Part shown: piece by piece, positions 28,821 through 37,603 of the stretch
How positions within the stretch are numbered: position 1 is the stretch's first letter
Layout: each line of letters starts with the position of its first letter
Assembly: GCF_900100715.1 (NCBI RefSeq)
Contig: NZ_FNCA01000007.1
Location: forward strand, 1-64,000
Length of the DNA stretch: 64,000 nt
Source: Methanolobus vulcani
GTDB taxonomy: Archaea > Halobacteriota > Methanosarcinia > Methanosarcinales > Methanosarcinaceae
Direction: 5' to 3'
Notes under the pieces: generated by a model
What the model was told of the DNA's origin: nothing
The model's database searches: none
The model's input: only the letters and a program-made list of their open reading frames with translations
Position numbers and translations under genes: made by a program

Positions 28821-29184
28821 TTGGAATTCCTCTCACTTATTATTGCAATAAAGGCTTTTACAAGCCAGATTCAATCTTTTATATAATAGTTGGCATGATA
28901 TATAATTGCTTAGCAAGCCTTTAACCTTCCACGGAATCTAATGTCATCTATAGATTTCACTGAGACAAGGACTTTAAAAGATTAACACAATCTTATGACT
29001 GTGAGTAAATCTTTGTTTCTTTCATTTTTCTTTTTTACAACAATGTTCTAATTATGCATCTTCGGGTTATGTGGAGAAAGGGAAATGAGTGGTATTGAAA
29101 TTGTAGAGCTCACGCCGAATAACATTTCTGAATATAGTGCGTGCGGTTACTTATAATAAAAGAAAAATGAGGCTTAAAGTCTCT
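28821..29184. other. Gap between the two aldehyde dehydrogenase genes
   Basis: It holds the promoter of copy 1 (AT-rich) and no credible frame or strong inverted repeat. Confidence 0.4.
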
Positions 29185-30552
29185 TTACATAATCTTAACA
29201 GACTTGATATTCATAAACTCAAGGAACCCGTGCTTTGAAAGCTCTCTGCCCATTCCGCTTTTCTTAACTCCGCCAAATGGCAGGCATGCCTGCGGTGTGC
29301 AGAATGAGTTCACTCCAACCATTCCGGTTTCAAGCTCTGATGCAACTCTCATAGCCCTGTCACGTTCCTGGCTCCAGACACTGGCACCAAGTCCGAACTC
29401 TGAATCATTTGCAAGTTCGATGGCTTCTTCTTCGGTTTTTACAGTAATAATCGGTGCCACAGGTCCGAAAGTCTCCTCTGTCATGACTTTCATGTCTCTT
29501 GTAACTCCACTGAGAACAGTTGGAGAATACATGAATCCCTGACTTGCCATTCTTCCACCAGGTACGAGAGGTTGTGCACCTTTTGATATTGCGTCCTTTA
29601 CCTGATCTTCAAGTACAAGCATCTGCTCATTCCTGACCATTGGACCAATATCTGTTTCAGGGTCCATTGGGTCGCCAATTTGCAGATTAAGAGTTCCTTC
29701 AACGAATTTTTCCGTGAACTCTTCAGCAAGCTCTTCCATAACTATGAAACGCTTGGCTGCAATACATGTCTGCCCGGTGTTGATGAAGCGGCTTGGAACT
29801 CCAACTTTTGCTGCCATATCGACATTTGCATCATCAAGAATTATGAACGGGTCACTTCCACCAAGTTCCAGCACGAATTTCTTCATATTATGGGCTGCAA
29901 GCTCAGCAACTTTCTGTCCGGCATCGTATCCTCCGGTAAAAGACACGGCTTTCACCTCATCCCGTGAAATAAGTGAGGATGCGTTCTTTCCATCAACTAT
30001 CATTGTCTGGAAGACACCTTCAGGAAATCCGGCTTCAAGGAAAATATTCTCTATCTCAAGTGCACACAGGGGTACATAACTGGAATGTTTGAGCAGCATT
30101 ACATTTCCACCAGCCAGCACATGTGCTGCTGCACTGAGAACCTGCCAGAACGGGAAGTTCCATGGTTTTATCGCAAGCACAGTTCCCATTGGTTCGTAAT
30201 GGATCATCTGGTCACATGCACCTTCTTCCGCAGGCTCAGGTTCAAGCATCTTCTCTGCGTTGTCAGCAAAGTAATCGAACATAGCGGCACATTTTGCAAC
30301 CTCAGGAACAGCCTGCTTCATGACCTTCCCCATCTCAGTAGTGATGAGTTTTCCATATTTGCCCTTATTTTTTCTCAGTATCTCAGCAAAGTTCTTCAGA
30401 AGCTCATTACGCTCTGAGACATCAGTTCTTTTCCATTCCCTGAACGTTTCAGCAGATTTCTTGAGCATCCGACTCACCTGTTCATCGGTATGCATTTCAA
30501 CTTCGCTGATAACTTTTCCTGTTGTGGGGTTAATGGATGAGATTGTGGTCAT
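29185..30552 (-). CDS. NAD(P)-dependent aldehyde dehydrogenase, copy 2
   Basis: 455 residues from the ATG at 30552, which has AGAGGATT before it and gives MTTISSINPTTGKV, the usual ALDH start. The frame stays open 73 codons further upstream but those residues do not fit the family. Catalytic Cys in NTGQTCIAAKR and Glu in LELGGSDPF. Colinear with copy 1 throughout, so a tandem duplication. The two may differ in substrate or regulation. Confidence 0.9.
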   Translation of the reverse strand: MTTISSINPTTGKVISEVEMHTDEQVSRMLKKSAETFREWKRTDVSERNELLKNFAEILRKNKGKYGKLITTEMGKVMKQAVPEVAKCAAMFDYFADNAEKMLEPEPAEEGACDQMIHYEPMGTVLAIKPWNFPFWQVLSAAAHVLAGGNVMLLKHSSYVPLCALEIENIFLEAGFPEGVFQTMIVDGKNASSLISRDEVKAVSFTGGYDAGQKVAELAAHNMKKFVLELGGSDPFIILDDANVDMAAKVGVPSRFINTGQTCIAAKRFIVMEELAEEFTEKFVEGTLNLQIGDPMDPETDIGPMVRNEQMLVLEDQVKDAISKGAQPLVPGGRMASQGFMYSPTVLSGVTRDMKVMTEETFGPVAPIITVKTEEEAIELANDSEFGLGASVWSQERDRAMRVASELETGMVGVNSFCTPQACLPFGGVKKSGMGRELSKHGFLEFMNIKSVKIM

Positions 30553-30646
30553 GGTAAATCCTCTGATGTTATTAGATTGAAATCTTACATATTTGCTATT
30601 GTTGAATGCAATTAAGAATAGATCTATTTTTAATATAATCCTCCGT

Positions 30647-30841
30647 TTATTTCTCATACGTAAAAATATCTTCAATGGTACATTCAAAGAAGAATGCAAG
30701 CCTGAAAGCCAGTTCCAGACTTGGATCGTACTTTTCCCTTTCAATAGCATTAATAGTCTGTCTGGTAACACTAAGTTTTTTTGCTAATTCTTCCTGTGTC
30801 AGATTATTTTTAGCGCGCCAGACCTTCATGTTATTTTTCAT
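30647..30841 (-). CDS. Small XRE-family helix-turn-helix regulator
   Basis: 64 residues, essentially one HTH domain: NNLTQEELAKKLSVTRQTIN then EREKYDPSLELAFRLA. This YozG/PF01381 type often sits beside a small membrane protein, as here, the next gene upstream being 12 bases away. It probably regulates its own pair. Confidence 0.9.
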   Translation of the reverse strand: MKNNMKVWRAKNNLTQEELAKKLSVTRQTINAIEREKYDPSLELAFRLAFFFECTIEDIFTYEK

Positions 30842-30853
30842 TTTTTCCTCAAA

Positions 30854-31267
30854 TTACATTTTATTCCTATACCAATAAAAGGACCCAATATAAGCTATTC
30901 CGCTAGCTGCGAAGAGAACTCCTATTACAGACTGTGCTGTTAGTTGAATATCGGAGATTCCAAGAATGAAAAATAAAAACCCCTGAAGTATAAATATTAT
31001 CTGAAATGACCTATAGCTTGCTTTTTCTGCAATTCTGTAGTCTCTTTCATCTTCTGTTATTATTCCTTTCTTTTTATAATGGCGATTTCTCAGTGAAGTT
31101 AATATGAGCACAACCCCTGCACCAATAAGTCCTCCACCTGGATCTTCAGTATTTGAAACCCAAGCAGGCTCGTAAATCTTAATGTAAATCCCGAATCCTG
31201 ATAAAACCAGTCCTGCTATTAATAATATGATTTCCTGATTTTTCATATTGATCGCTATGTAAAACAT
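30854..31267 (-). CDS. Small membrane protein paired with XRE regulator (DUF2178-like)
   Basis: 137 residues with four hydrophobic segments (about 8-25, 42-58, 90-108, 112-130) and a charged cytoplasmic loop RNRHYKKKGIITEDERDYR. XRE-regulator/membrane-protein pairs of this size are common in archaea and bacteria; function unknown. A TATA-like stretch lies just upstream of its start. Confidence 0.7.
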   Translation of the reverse strand: MFYIAINMKNQEIILLIAGLVLSGFGIYIKIYEPAWVSNTEDPGGGLIGAGVVLILTSLRNRHYKKKGIITEDERDYRIAEKASYRSFQIIFILQGFLFFILGISDIQLTAQSVIGVLFAASGIAYIGSFYWYRNKM

Positions 31268-31413
31268 ACTTTACATAATGTATAAATATCTATTCTTTAA
31301 GACAACTCAATCTGACATAATCCTCTGAGTTTAATTGCAATATTTGCACGATGATTCCAGAGAACACAGATTACATCTACATGGTTAAAGTGTCTGCGCA
31401 AGATCAAAAGAGT

Positions 31414-31667
31414 TGCCTTATGTGGGAAAAGTTGGTTGTTATAAGTATCTGAGGACAATACATTTCTTCCCCATAAGGCAGTAATGAATGATATGTCTGA
31501 TAGAGGTTGGTGTAGACCACAGATAGTTGGTTGGTTGGTTGGTTGGTATTATCCATGTTATAATCCCTCTATCAGACTAAATTGAAGCATATTGATCATA
31601 TAACCCCGTACCACCTGGTTTTGTTATATGATCAATATACACTAAACCCACTCCCCATGTGTTTAGT
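31414..31667. other. Four consecutive stem-loops in gene-free DNA, with (TTGG)5
   Basis: Stem 1: TGCCTTATG(T)GGGAA (31414-31428) with TTCCCCATAAGGCA (31467-31480). Stem 2: GTCTGATAGAGG (31495-31506) with its exact complement (31566-31577); its loop holds five TTGG repeats (31527-31546). Stem 3: 16 exact base pairs, 31589-31604 with 31623-31638. Stem 4: ACTAAAC (31641-31647) with GTTTAGT (31661-31667). The arms are well formed and in series, with no ORF. It could be a structured noncoding RNA, a folded single-stranded DNA element or a palindromic mobile remnant. I recognise no family. Confidence 0.65.
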
Positions 31668-31739
31668 CCCATACTCCATTTCCTTTCTATGTTTGCAAGT
31701 TATATCAATTAATTTCATTTTTATTAATTATGGCGTATG

Positions 31740-31759
31740 AAATAACAACGACGTTATTT
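31740..31759. repeat. Short inverted repeat AAATAAC/GTTATTT
   Basis: Seven-base exact arms around AACGAC, downstream of the UPF0216 gene on the minus strand. A terminator or regulator site is possible. Confidence 0.35.
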
Positions 31760-31819
31760 TGTTTAACGGTGTTAACACAAGATCTGAAAAATAGTATCTA
31801 TTAATTTGCTGGTTAATTC

Positions 31820-32260
31820 TTACATCATAGCTATCTGTACAACACTCAAATACTTCTTCATAATTGTATAAGCTATGGACTTGCCAATCCATAATTTTCC
31901 CTGTTGCATCCTTCTCATTTTACTCATTTCTCCTAAGATCTGTAAAGCTTCAAGAGCTATGGGGTCATTGAGATAACAACTGTCAGGAACCCTGTTATCT
32001 GAAAAAAAGATGATGGGTATCTTTAGGTTCCTTTGCAGGTCGGTTGGCAGTTTATTTCCCAGTTCTTCCAGTATATCTTTATCAAAGACATGTTCATCTC
32101 CTGCTTTTGTTCTGGATACAGGTCTTTCTTCCGTTAGTAACTGGGCAAGGCTCTTACGTTCGGAAACAAGTCCATCATTTAGTTTTCCTACTTCAATTCT
32201 CATCCAGCGTGTCAGGATGGAGTCATCAGAAACTGGGATTCTGCCAGACATGATCTTCAA
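31820..32260 (-). CDS. UPF0216 (DUF61) family protein
   Basis: 146 residues. RWMRIEVGKLNDGLVSERKS and the following LLTEERPVSRT are characteristic of the archaeal UPF0216 family, function unknown. It has no membrane segment. It stands alone between the stem-loop region and the MNT/HEPN pair. Confidence 0.8.
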   Translation of the reverse strand: MKIMSGRIPVSDDSILTRWMRIEVGKLNDGLVSERKSLAQLLTEERPVSRTKAGDEHVFDKDILEELGNKLPTDLQRNLKIPIIFFSDNRVPDSCYLNDPIALEALQILGEMSKMRRMQQGKLWIGKSIAYTIMKKYLSVVQIAMM

Positions 32261-32392
32261 TAATTCTATGTGACTTTTAGTTAAAATCGGTTTTGAGTAT
32301 TTTTATTTGCATATGCAGCCGGGAAATAATTTAAAGCTGTAATTTCTAAAGAATATAATAATCTTATTTACAAATTCATCATAGGAATCAAA

Positions 32393-32725
32393 ATGCCTGA
32401 AATATCAGAAGTATTCGAAACGTCCATCCAAAAAGTCAAAGCTGCTGTTCTTCAGGCTTTTGAAAATGAGGATGTTAAAATATTCCTGTTCGGTTCAAGA
32501 GCAAAGGGAAATGCTCACAGTACATCCGATATTGATATTGGAATCCTTCCATCAGGCTTTTTTGACAGAAAAAAGCTAACTGCCTTGAGAGCAGAATTAG
32601 AAGAGATGAACATTCCCTATACTGTGGATCTTGTAGACCTTTCCACAGTTTCAGAGGATTTCAGGCAGCAGGTGCTTAATGAGGGAGAAGTATGGAAAGG
32701 GAAAGGCAGCACAAACTGGAAATGA
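32393..32725 (+). CDS. Minimal nucleotidyltransferase (MNT), antitoxin candidate
   Basis: 110 residues of the pol-beta nucleotidyltransferase fold. The motif LFGSRAKGNAHSTSDIDIG has both the Gly-Ser and the paired Asp metal ligands. In MNT/HEPN pairs the MNT protein AMPylates and neutralises the HEPN RNase. Overlaps the HEPN gene by 34 bases. Confidence 0.9.
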   Translation: MPEISEVFETSIQKVKAAVLQAFENEDVKIFLFGSRAKGNAHSTSDIDIGILPSGFFDRKKLTALRAELEEMNIPYTVDLVDLSTVSEDFRQQVLNEGEVWKGKGSTNWK

Positions 32726-33099
32726 AAGCAAAGGTTGCAAAAAGAGCTCTTGAAACTCTTCAGGAAATCATGGATGAACCATATTCCGTAATAATCAGGG
32801 ACGCTGCTATCCAGCGTTTTGAATACACTTTTGAAGCCATCTGGAAACTTGTAAAAGAATACCTTCTGGAAAGAGAAGGAGTCATATGCAATTCTCCAAA
32901 GTCATGCTTCCGTGAAGCTTTCAAAATGCATCTTATAAATGAAAATGAAAGTATGCAGGCATTATACATGACCGATGACAGGAACATGACAACTCACACA
33001 TACCATGAGGATGTTGCAGAAGAAATATACAAGGAACTTTCAGGGTACTATACTCTCATGAACAAGATATACACAAGCATAGTTACAGAATGCTTGTAA
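32692..33099 (+). CDS. HEPN protein (HI0074 type), toxin candidate of MNT/HEPN pair
   Basis: 135 residues, all-helical. The opening region and IQRFEYTFEAIWKLVKEYL fit the HI0074 family. The HEPN RNase motif Rx4-6HxY is present as RNMTTHTY. An alternative start at 32722 overlaps the MNT stop as ATGA; 32692 is preferred because GAGGGAG precedes it and it restores the family N-terminus. Together with the MNT gene this is a probable toxin-antitoxin module. Confidence 0.88.
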   Translation: MERERQHKLEMKAKVAKRALETLQEIMDEPYSVIIRDAAIQRFEYTFEAIWKLVKEYLLEREGVICNSPKSCFREAFKMHLINENESMQALYMTDDRNMTTHTYHEDVAEEIYKELSGYYTLMNKIYTSIVTECL

Positions 33100-33154
33100 T
33101 CTAAATTTCATTTTTGTTTGTTTTTATCTTATTTTTCAAATCTCAAACCTATAT

Positions 33155-34180
33155 TCATATGAGTTCATCAAGATGGTCAAACCTGAGTTTATAATAAGTT
33201 CCTCTTCCGGTTCTTCCAACCTGTATGAAGATTTTTTTCTGAACCAGATCCTGTAGGTCACGTTTTGAGGTTGAAACACTCAGATTACACAATTTCTGGT
33301 GTTCCTTATTAGTGATCTTCCCCATTTCACGGGCAAACCTGATAGCTTCCAGCTGGCGGTCTTTCAGTCCTGTCTGGATATATTTTCCAACGGTTCCGTA
33401 ATCACGACTGATGTTCAGTACGGCATTCTCAACCCTTGATACCTTAAGAGCAAGTCCGTAGAGATAATACTCCAACCATTCATTGATGTCAGGTTTACAA
33501 TCGCTCCTTCCTTCAAGTTTTTCAAAAAAGTCTCTTTTTCTCTGGTTAAAGAACTCCTCTATGGTGAACAGCTTCTTTGCTTCTCTGAAATTCTGAGAAA
33601 GCATATAAGATGAAATATTTGTGGCAATGGTACAGCTTCCTTTTTCAAAAGGATGCATCCGGTAAAGTTCAAAAAGGACAATACCCGCTTTCAGTGTTGG
33701 GAGTATGTCCTCAGATTCTTCTCCGTATGCCCACTCCAGAAGGTCCCTGATGCAATATCTCACTCTCTCCGGTTCCATGAAACCTTCTGCAATAGTGGTA
33801 CGATACTTTCCTATCTCGTCATCAGGAGCCATATCTCTCATGGCTATCCTGTGGAGTGCGAATATCGTATCCTCGGTAATTTCTTCATCTTCCATTTCCT
33901 GCAGGTATTGATTTAGTTCCAGGAAGTTCAATACCTGTTTTTTATCACTCTCATCTCCAAAAATATCCTGTCCGTTTACCAGTTTTGTAACCTGCCTGAT
34001 GGAAAGTCCGTTTTCTTCAAGACTTGTGGCATGATATGTGAGTCTGAAAAGATTGTTGATCTGCAGTCTTCTTTCCCATGCAGGAGGTACATGTGTGTTG
34101 AGAATTATCTCTCTTGCTGCATGTATTCGTGCTAGTAACCGCACTATTCTGTCGTTATACTGGAAATCAGGCTGGTACAT
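33155..34180 (-). CDS. Fic-family protein with degenerate active-site motif
   Basis: 341 residues. The N-terminal inhibitory helix motif is recognisable (TSLEENGLS). The Fic core follows, and a C-terminal winged-helix tail of about 90 residues (NLSVSTSKRDLQDLVQKK). In active Fic enzymes the loop is HPFx(D/E)GNGRxxR; here it reads HPFEKGSCTIAT. His is kept but Asn, Gly and Arg are changed. AMP transfer is therefore doubtful; it may use another chemistry or act as a DNA-binding regulator. It is convergent with the MNT/HEPN pair, 55 bases apart. Confidence 0.82.
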   Translation of the reverse strand: MYQPDFQYNDRIVRLLARIHAAREIILNTHVPPAWERRLQINNLFRLTYHATSLEENGLSIRQVTKLVNGQDIFGDESDKKQVLNFLELNQYLQEMEDEEITEDTIFALHRIAMRDMAPDDEIGKYRTTIAEGFMEPERVRYCIRDLLEWAYGEESEDILPTLKAGIVLFELYRMHPFEKGSCTIATNISSYMLSQNFREAKKLFTIEEFFNQRKRDFFEKLEGRSDCKPDINEWLEYYLYGLALKVSRVENAVLNISRDYGTVGKYIQTGLKDRQLEAIRFAREMGKITNKEHQKLCNLSVSTSKRDLQDLVQKKIFIQVGRTGRGTYYKLRFDHLDELI

Positions 34181-34250
34181 GCTTCATGTCTCCGTTTTTT
34201 ACCATTGATTGACTGGCTAAATATAAATTCTTTGACTACGACTTATAAAT

Positions 34251-35180
34251 ATGAATGCTATGGAAGACCTGAATACTACAGCAGAGAAGATAAAGACGAT
34301 GGAGATCAGGGGTGCCGGAAGAATTGCAGTTGCAGCTTCTGCAGCACTCAGGGCTTATGTAATGTCACTGAAATCATTACCTATGAGTGAGTTCAACGTC
34401 AAACTTGAAGAAGCTGCAAAGATACTTGTTGATACCAGACCTACAGCAGTCTCTCTCCCAAATGCAGTTGCCCTTACAAAAAGGCACAGCGCAACCAATG
34501 TTTATGATGCAATTGATGAGATCACAAAGAACGCCGAGAAGTTCATAACAAATGCAGAGCAGGCACTTGGTAAAATTGGGAAGATAGGTGCTGAGCGTAT
34601 CCATGACGGCGATGTCATTATGACACACTGCAATTCCCATGCAGCACTCTCAATCATCAAAAAAGCCTTTGATCAGGGAAAGGATATATCGGTCATAGCC
34701 ACCGAATCGAGGCCCAGAAGACAGGGCTTTATTACAATCCGGGAACTGAATGATTATGGAATTCCTACAACTCTTATCGTTGACTCGGCTGTAAGGCTGA
34801 CCATGAAGGAAGTTGACCTTGTTGTTGTCGGTGCAGATTCTATTTCCGTTAACGGTGCTCTCATAAATAAAATAGGTACATCACAGCTTGCAATGGCAGC
34901 TCAGGAAGCCCGCAGGAATGTGATTGTGGCTGCAGAGACCTATAAATTCAGTCCCAGAACTCTTCTTGGAGAGATGGTTGAAATTGAGGACCGTGCAAGT
35001 GATGAAGTAATTGATTCTGAAATCCTCAAAGAGCTCCCAAATGTCAAAGTAAAAAATCCTGCTTTTGATGTAACTCCGGCAGAATATATTGACCTCATAA
35101 TCACTGAAGTCGGTGCTTTCCCACCTGCGATGGCTTTCACAATTCTCAGGGATTATCTGGGTCTTGAAATGCAAATCTGA
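34251..35180 (+). CDS. Ribose-1,5-bisphosphate isomerase
   Basis: 309 residues, aIF2B-alpha/R15P isomerase fold. THCNSHAALS holds the catalytic Cys and VVGADSIS the catalytic Asp. It turns ribose-1,5-bisphosphate into ribulose-1,5-bisphosphate in the archaeal AMP pathway feeding type III RuBisCO, which Methanosarcinaceae possess. An alternative Met lies nine bases inside. TTATAAAT directly before ATG hints at a leaderless or very short leader transcript. Confidence 0.9.
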   Translation: MNAMEDLNTTAEKIKTMEIRGAGRIAVAASAALRAYVMSLKSLPMSEFNVKLEEAAKILVDTRPTAVSLPNAVALTKRHSATNVYDAIDEITKNAEKFITNAEQALGKIGKIGAERIHDGDVIMTHCNSHAALSIIKKAFDQGKDISVIATESRPRRQGFITIRELNDYGIPTTLIVDSAVRLTMKEVDLVVVGADSISVNGALINKIGTSQLAMAAQEARRNVIVAAETYKFSPRTLLGEMVEIEDRASDEVIDSEILKELPNVKVKNPAFDVTPAEYIDLIITEVGAFPPAMAFTILRDYLGLEMQI

Positions 35181-35233
35181 GAATCTAAGCTTTAAAAACC
35201 ATTCTGGTTCTAATTACAAGTTTCTGGAAAGTC

Positions 35234-35533
35234 TCAGTCTTTCCAGTTCCACCATTTTAGAAGTTCAGGGTCATGATCTTCATTGGATGCAAAATAAACC
35301 GCTTCTCTGAAAACATAGAGCACGCACCTGTCTAAATGCATCCCCTGAAAATCACATAATTGCTGGTAGAGTTCCTCCGGGTCTCTGTTCTTAAGGTTAG
35401 AAACACTGCGGATACCGAGATTCCACAGGTCGTTAGCTATCTTTTTCCCAACACCGGGAATTACTATTAGTTCTTTTGTAATGGCTTTATAGTTTTCAAT
35501 TTCATTTCTGGAATCCGCATTTTTTGCTTTCAT
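35234..35533 (-). CDS. Cdd1-like helix-hairpin-helix protein
   Basis: About 99 residues from ATG 35533 (GAGGA upstream). The helix-hairpin-helix LIVIPGVGKKIANDLWNLGI is followed by a Cdd1/pathogenicity-locus tail with DRCVLYVFREAVYFA. The family is a single-domain DNA-binding-like protein of unknown role. It overlaps the start region of the downstream frame of the nitroreductase by a few bases, so it is probably co-transcribed with it. Confidence 0.8.
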   Translation of the reverse strand: MKAKNADSRNEIENYKAITKELIVIPGVGKKIANDLWNLGIRSVSNLKNRDPEELYQQLCDFQGMHLDRCVLYVFREAVYFASNEDHDPELLKWWNWKD

Positions 35534-35550
35534 CGTGGCTTCCTCAAATA

Positions 35551-36261
35551 TCACTTTTTACCCACTGTCGCAACATAAATAACAAACTCGTTATCGCCAT
35601 CAATTCCCATTGCAGGATTTATCTCTTCATCAAGGAATGCTGCAATGGCACAAACTCCGCAGCCCACGGATTCCGCACTTAGGTAGAGGTTCTGGCACAC
35701 GTGACCGGCATCAAGATGCAGGTACCTGTAACCTCTCTGTCCATATCTCCATGTCATCCTGTAGGGAACCGCTGTCCAGATAAAAGTTACAGCACTGCTG
35801 GTGACAAAAGGCTGGTCGAGGCATCCACGTCTGATATTTGTGGCAATATCCTTTTCAGTGTTTATTTCTACAAGCTTGTGTTCAATTGGAAGGAACCTGT
35901 AAAGACCCTTTTCAAGTCCTTTGACATTGTTTGCGAGAATGTAGGTTTCCAGAGCGTGTCTCGCTCCCGCTGACGGGACTGTCCTGAAAGTAGCTTCATT
36001 CCTGACAACTTCCTTCACTCCCTGAGTACACCAGAGCAAATAGGAAAGCTCTTCCAGTGAAAGCGGCTCAGAACTGTAATTTCTGACACTTGTTCTCTTT
36101 TCAATAGCTTTTCTGAGATTGATGTCTTCAATTTCAATTTCTCCTGGCCAAGGAAGACCAATTATTTTGTCCTTCTCTTCTGTTCCAAGTTCCAGATCAG
36201 GGTTAGGATATCCCATTGACTGATCTGATTTGTCAAGATACCGGTACTGTGTTTTTTCCAT
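35551..36261 (-). CDS. SagB/ThcOx-type nitroreductase family protein
   Basis: About 236 residues from ATG 36261; a TTG at 36285 is the alternative. Typical flavin-site features are RTSVRNYSSEPLS, PSAGARHALETY and the late DAGHVCQNLYL plus VGCGVCAIAAF. It is an FMN enzyme of the nitroreductase superfamily. SagB-like members oxidise ring-closed peptides in biosynthetic clusters, but no cyclodehydratase is present here, so the substrate is open. Confidence 0.85.
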   Translation of the reverse strand: MEKTQYRYLDKSDQSMGYPNPDLELGTEEKDKIIGLPWPGEIEIEDINLRKAIEKRTSVRNYSSEPLSLEELSYLLWCTQGVKEVVRNEATFRTVPSAGARHALETYILANNVKGLEKGLYRFLPIEHKLVEINTEKDIATNIRRGCLDQPFVTSSAVTFIWTAVPYRMTWRYGQRGYRYLHLDAGHVCQNLYLSAESVGCGVCAIAAFLDEEINPAMGIDGDNEFVIYVATVGKK

Positions 36262-36319
36262 GAATTCTTTCCCAATTTTCCCCAAGATACTATCCTCCCA
36301 CTGTTCTCATACTAACTAT

Positions 36320-36961
36320 CTACCCGTTCTTTATACATTTTGCTTTTATAACTACAAAGGAACCTCTTCCAAATCCTTCCTCTGCCTCTTCGGGCCGCTG
36401 AATTTGATTCAGGGGCTTGAAAAGTGTCTGCATGACAGTTATATCACCGAACCCGTGTTCTTTCAACATTGATATTATATTCTCTGTAGTACGAAAAACA
36501 ACATTTCTGTAGAATCTGCTTTTTGATGCTTTTTTACGGTACTTCTCACCCAGAATACCGTTCTTTTCGACAAAAGCGATAATAAAGTATCCTTCAGTAC
36601 TCAGGATTCGATGCACTTCTTCCAGTGTCATGTTTGCATCCATTAAACAGAAACTTGTAACTATCAGTGCAAGTCCCATGGATGAACTTTTAACAGGAAG
36701 CCATTCTGAAACTCCTTTTATACATCTTACTCCTCTGGATGCTGAAATTTCCAGCATACTGACAGAAGGATCGATTCCGTAGTTGATCCCCAGTTTCGAC
36801 GCAAATCTACCTGTACCAACTCCTATCTCAATACTGTTTTTTCCAGAACAGGATGGCATCAGTTTTTGAATGGCTTCAATTTCAGAAGCGTAAACAGCCG
36901 AATTCCTGTCGTACCAGCTATCATAGTTCTTAGCATGGATGTCATAAACGGTTTTTTTCAT
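36320..36961 (-). CDS. Class I SAM-dependent methyltransferase
   Basis: 213 residues from ATG 36961, which gives MKKTVYDIHAKNYDSWYD, the usual UbiE-like opening; GGAATGGTGG precedes it. SAM motif I is IEIGVGTGRFASKLG, then LALIVTSFCLMD and the late IIAFVEKNG. Substrate unknown. Divergent from tag with only 66 bases between starts. Confidence 0.85.
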   Translation of the reverse strand: MKKTVYDIHAKNYDSWYDRNSAVYASEIEAIQKLMPSCSGKNSIEIGVGTGRFASKLGINYGIDPSVSMLEISASRGVRCIKGVSEWLPVKSSSMGLALIVTSFCLMDANMTLEEVHRILSTEGYFIIAFVEKNGILGEKYRKKASKSRFYRNVVFRTTENIISMLKEHGFGDITVMQTLFKPLNQIQRPEEAEEGFGRGSFVVIKAKCIKNG

Positions 36962-37027
36962 GCCCACCATTCCCATACAGGATTCTCTAAAAGAAACTAT
37001 AAAAGCTTTGATATCTCTTTGAAATAT

Positions 37028-37603
37028 ATGAAAGTTAGATGTGAGTGGGCTGAAGCCAACGAACATGAAATTGCATATCACGATACGGAATGGGGAGTTC
37101 CTGAGCATGATGACCGAAGGCTCTTTGAGTTTCTGATACTAGAGGGCGCACAGGCAGGACTTAGCTGGGACACCATCCTGAAAAGAAGAGGGAATTACAG
37201 GAAAGCCTTCGATGATTTTGACTACAACAAAGTCGCTGCTTACGATGAAGAGAAAATTGCCGAACTTTTGCAGGACCCCGGGATCATCAGAAACAAACTG
37301 AAAGTGCGTTCTGCTGTCAATAATGCAAAATCATTCATTGAAACTAGGAATGAGTTCGGTTCATTTGATTCTTATCTCAGAACATTCCTTCCTGATGAAA
37401 AACCAATACAGAACTCATGGAAATCCATGCAGGATATTCCTGCAAAAACCGAGCTTTCAGAAAAGATAAGTAAGGACATGAAAAAGAGAGGATTTAATTT
37501 TGTGGGTCCTACGATAATCTATGCTTTCATGCAGGCTGTGGGAATGGTAAATGACCATGTGGTGGATTGCTTCAGGTATGAAGAATGCCGGAAAATGCAG
37601 TGA
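37028..37603 (+). CDS. tag: DNA-3-methyladenine glycosylase I
   Basis: 191 residues. Opens RCEWAEANEHEIAYHDTEWG, the TagI signature; catalytic Glu and zinc Cys/His pattern (the final FRYEEC) are visible. Removes 3-methyladenine from DNA. The frame is open further upstream, but ATG 37028 gives the family start. Confidence 0.93.
   Translation: MKVRCEWAEANEHEIAYHDTEWGVPEHDDRRLFEFLILEGAQAGLSWDTILKRRGNYRKAFDDFDYNKVAAYDEEKIAELLQDPGIIRNKLKVRSAVNNAKSFIETRNEFGSFDSYLRTFLPDEKPIQNSWKSMQDIPAKTELSEKISKDMKKRGFNFVGPTIIYAFMQAVGMVNDHVVDCFRYEECRKMQ

Noticed and set aside
30553-30771. N-terminal extension of the second aldehyde dehydrogenase
   Set aside because: The 73 extra codons overlap the XRE gene on the same strand and do not fit the family; ATG 30552 has a ribosome site.
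32160-32240. Plus-strand frames opposite UPF0216
   Set aside because: Antisense shadows of a recognisable family protein.
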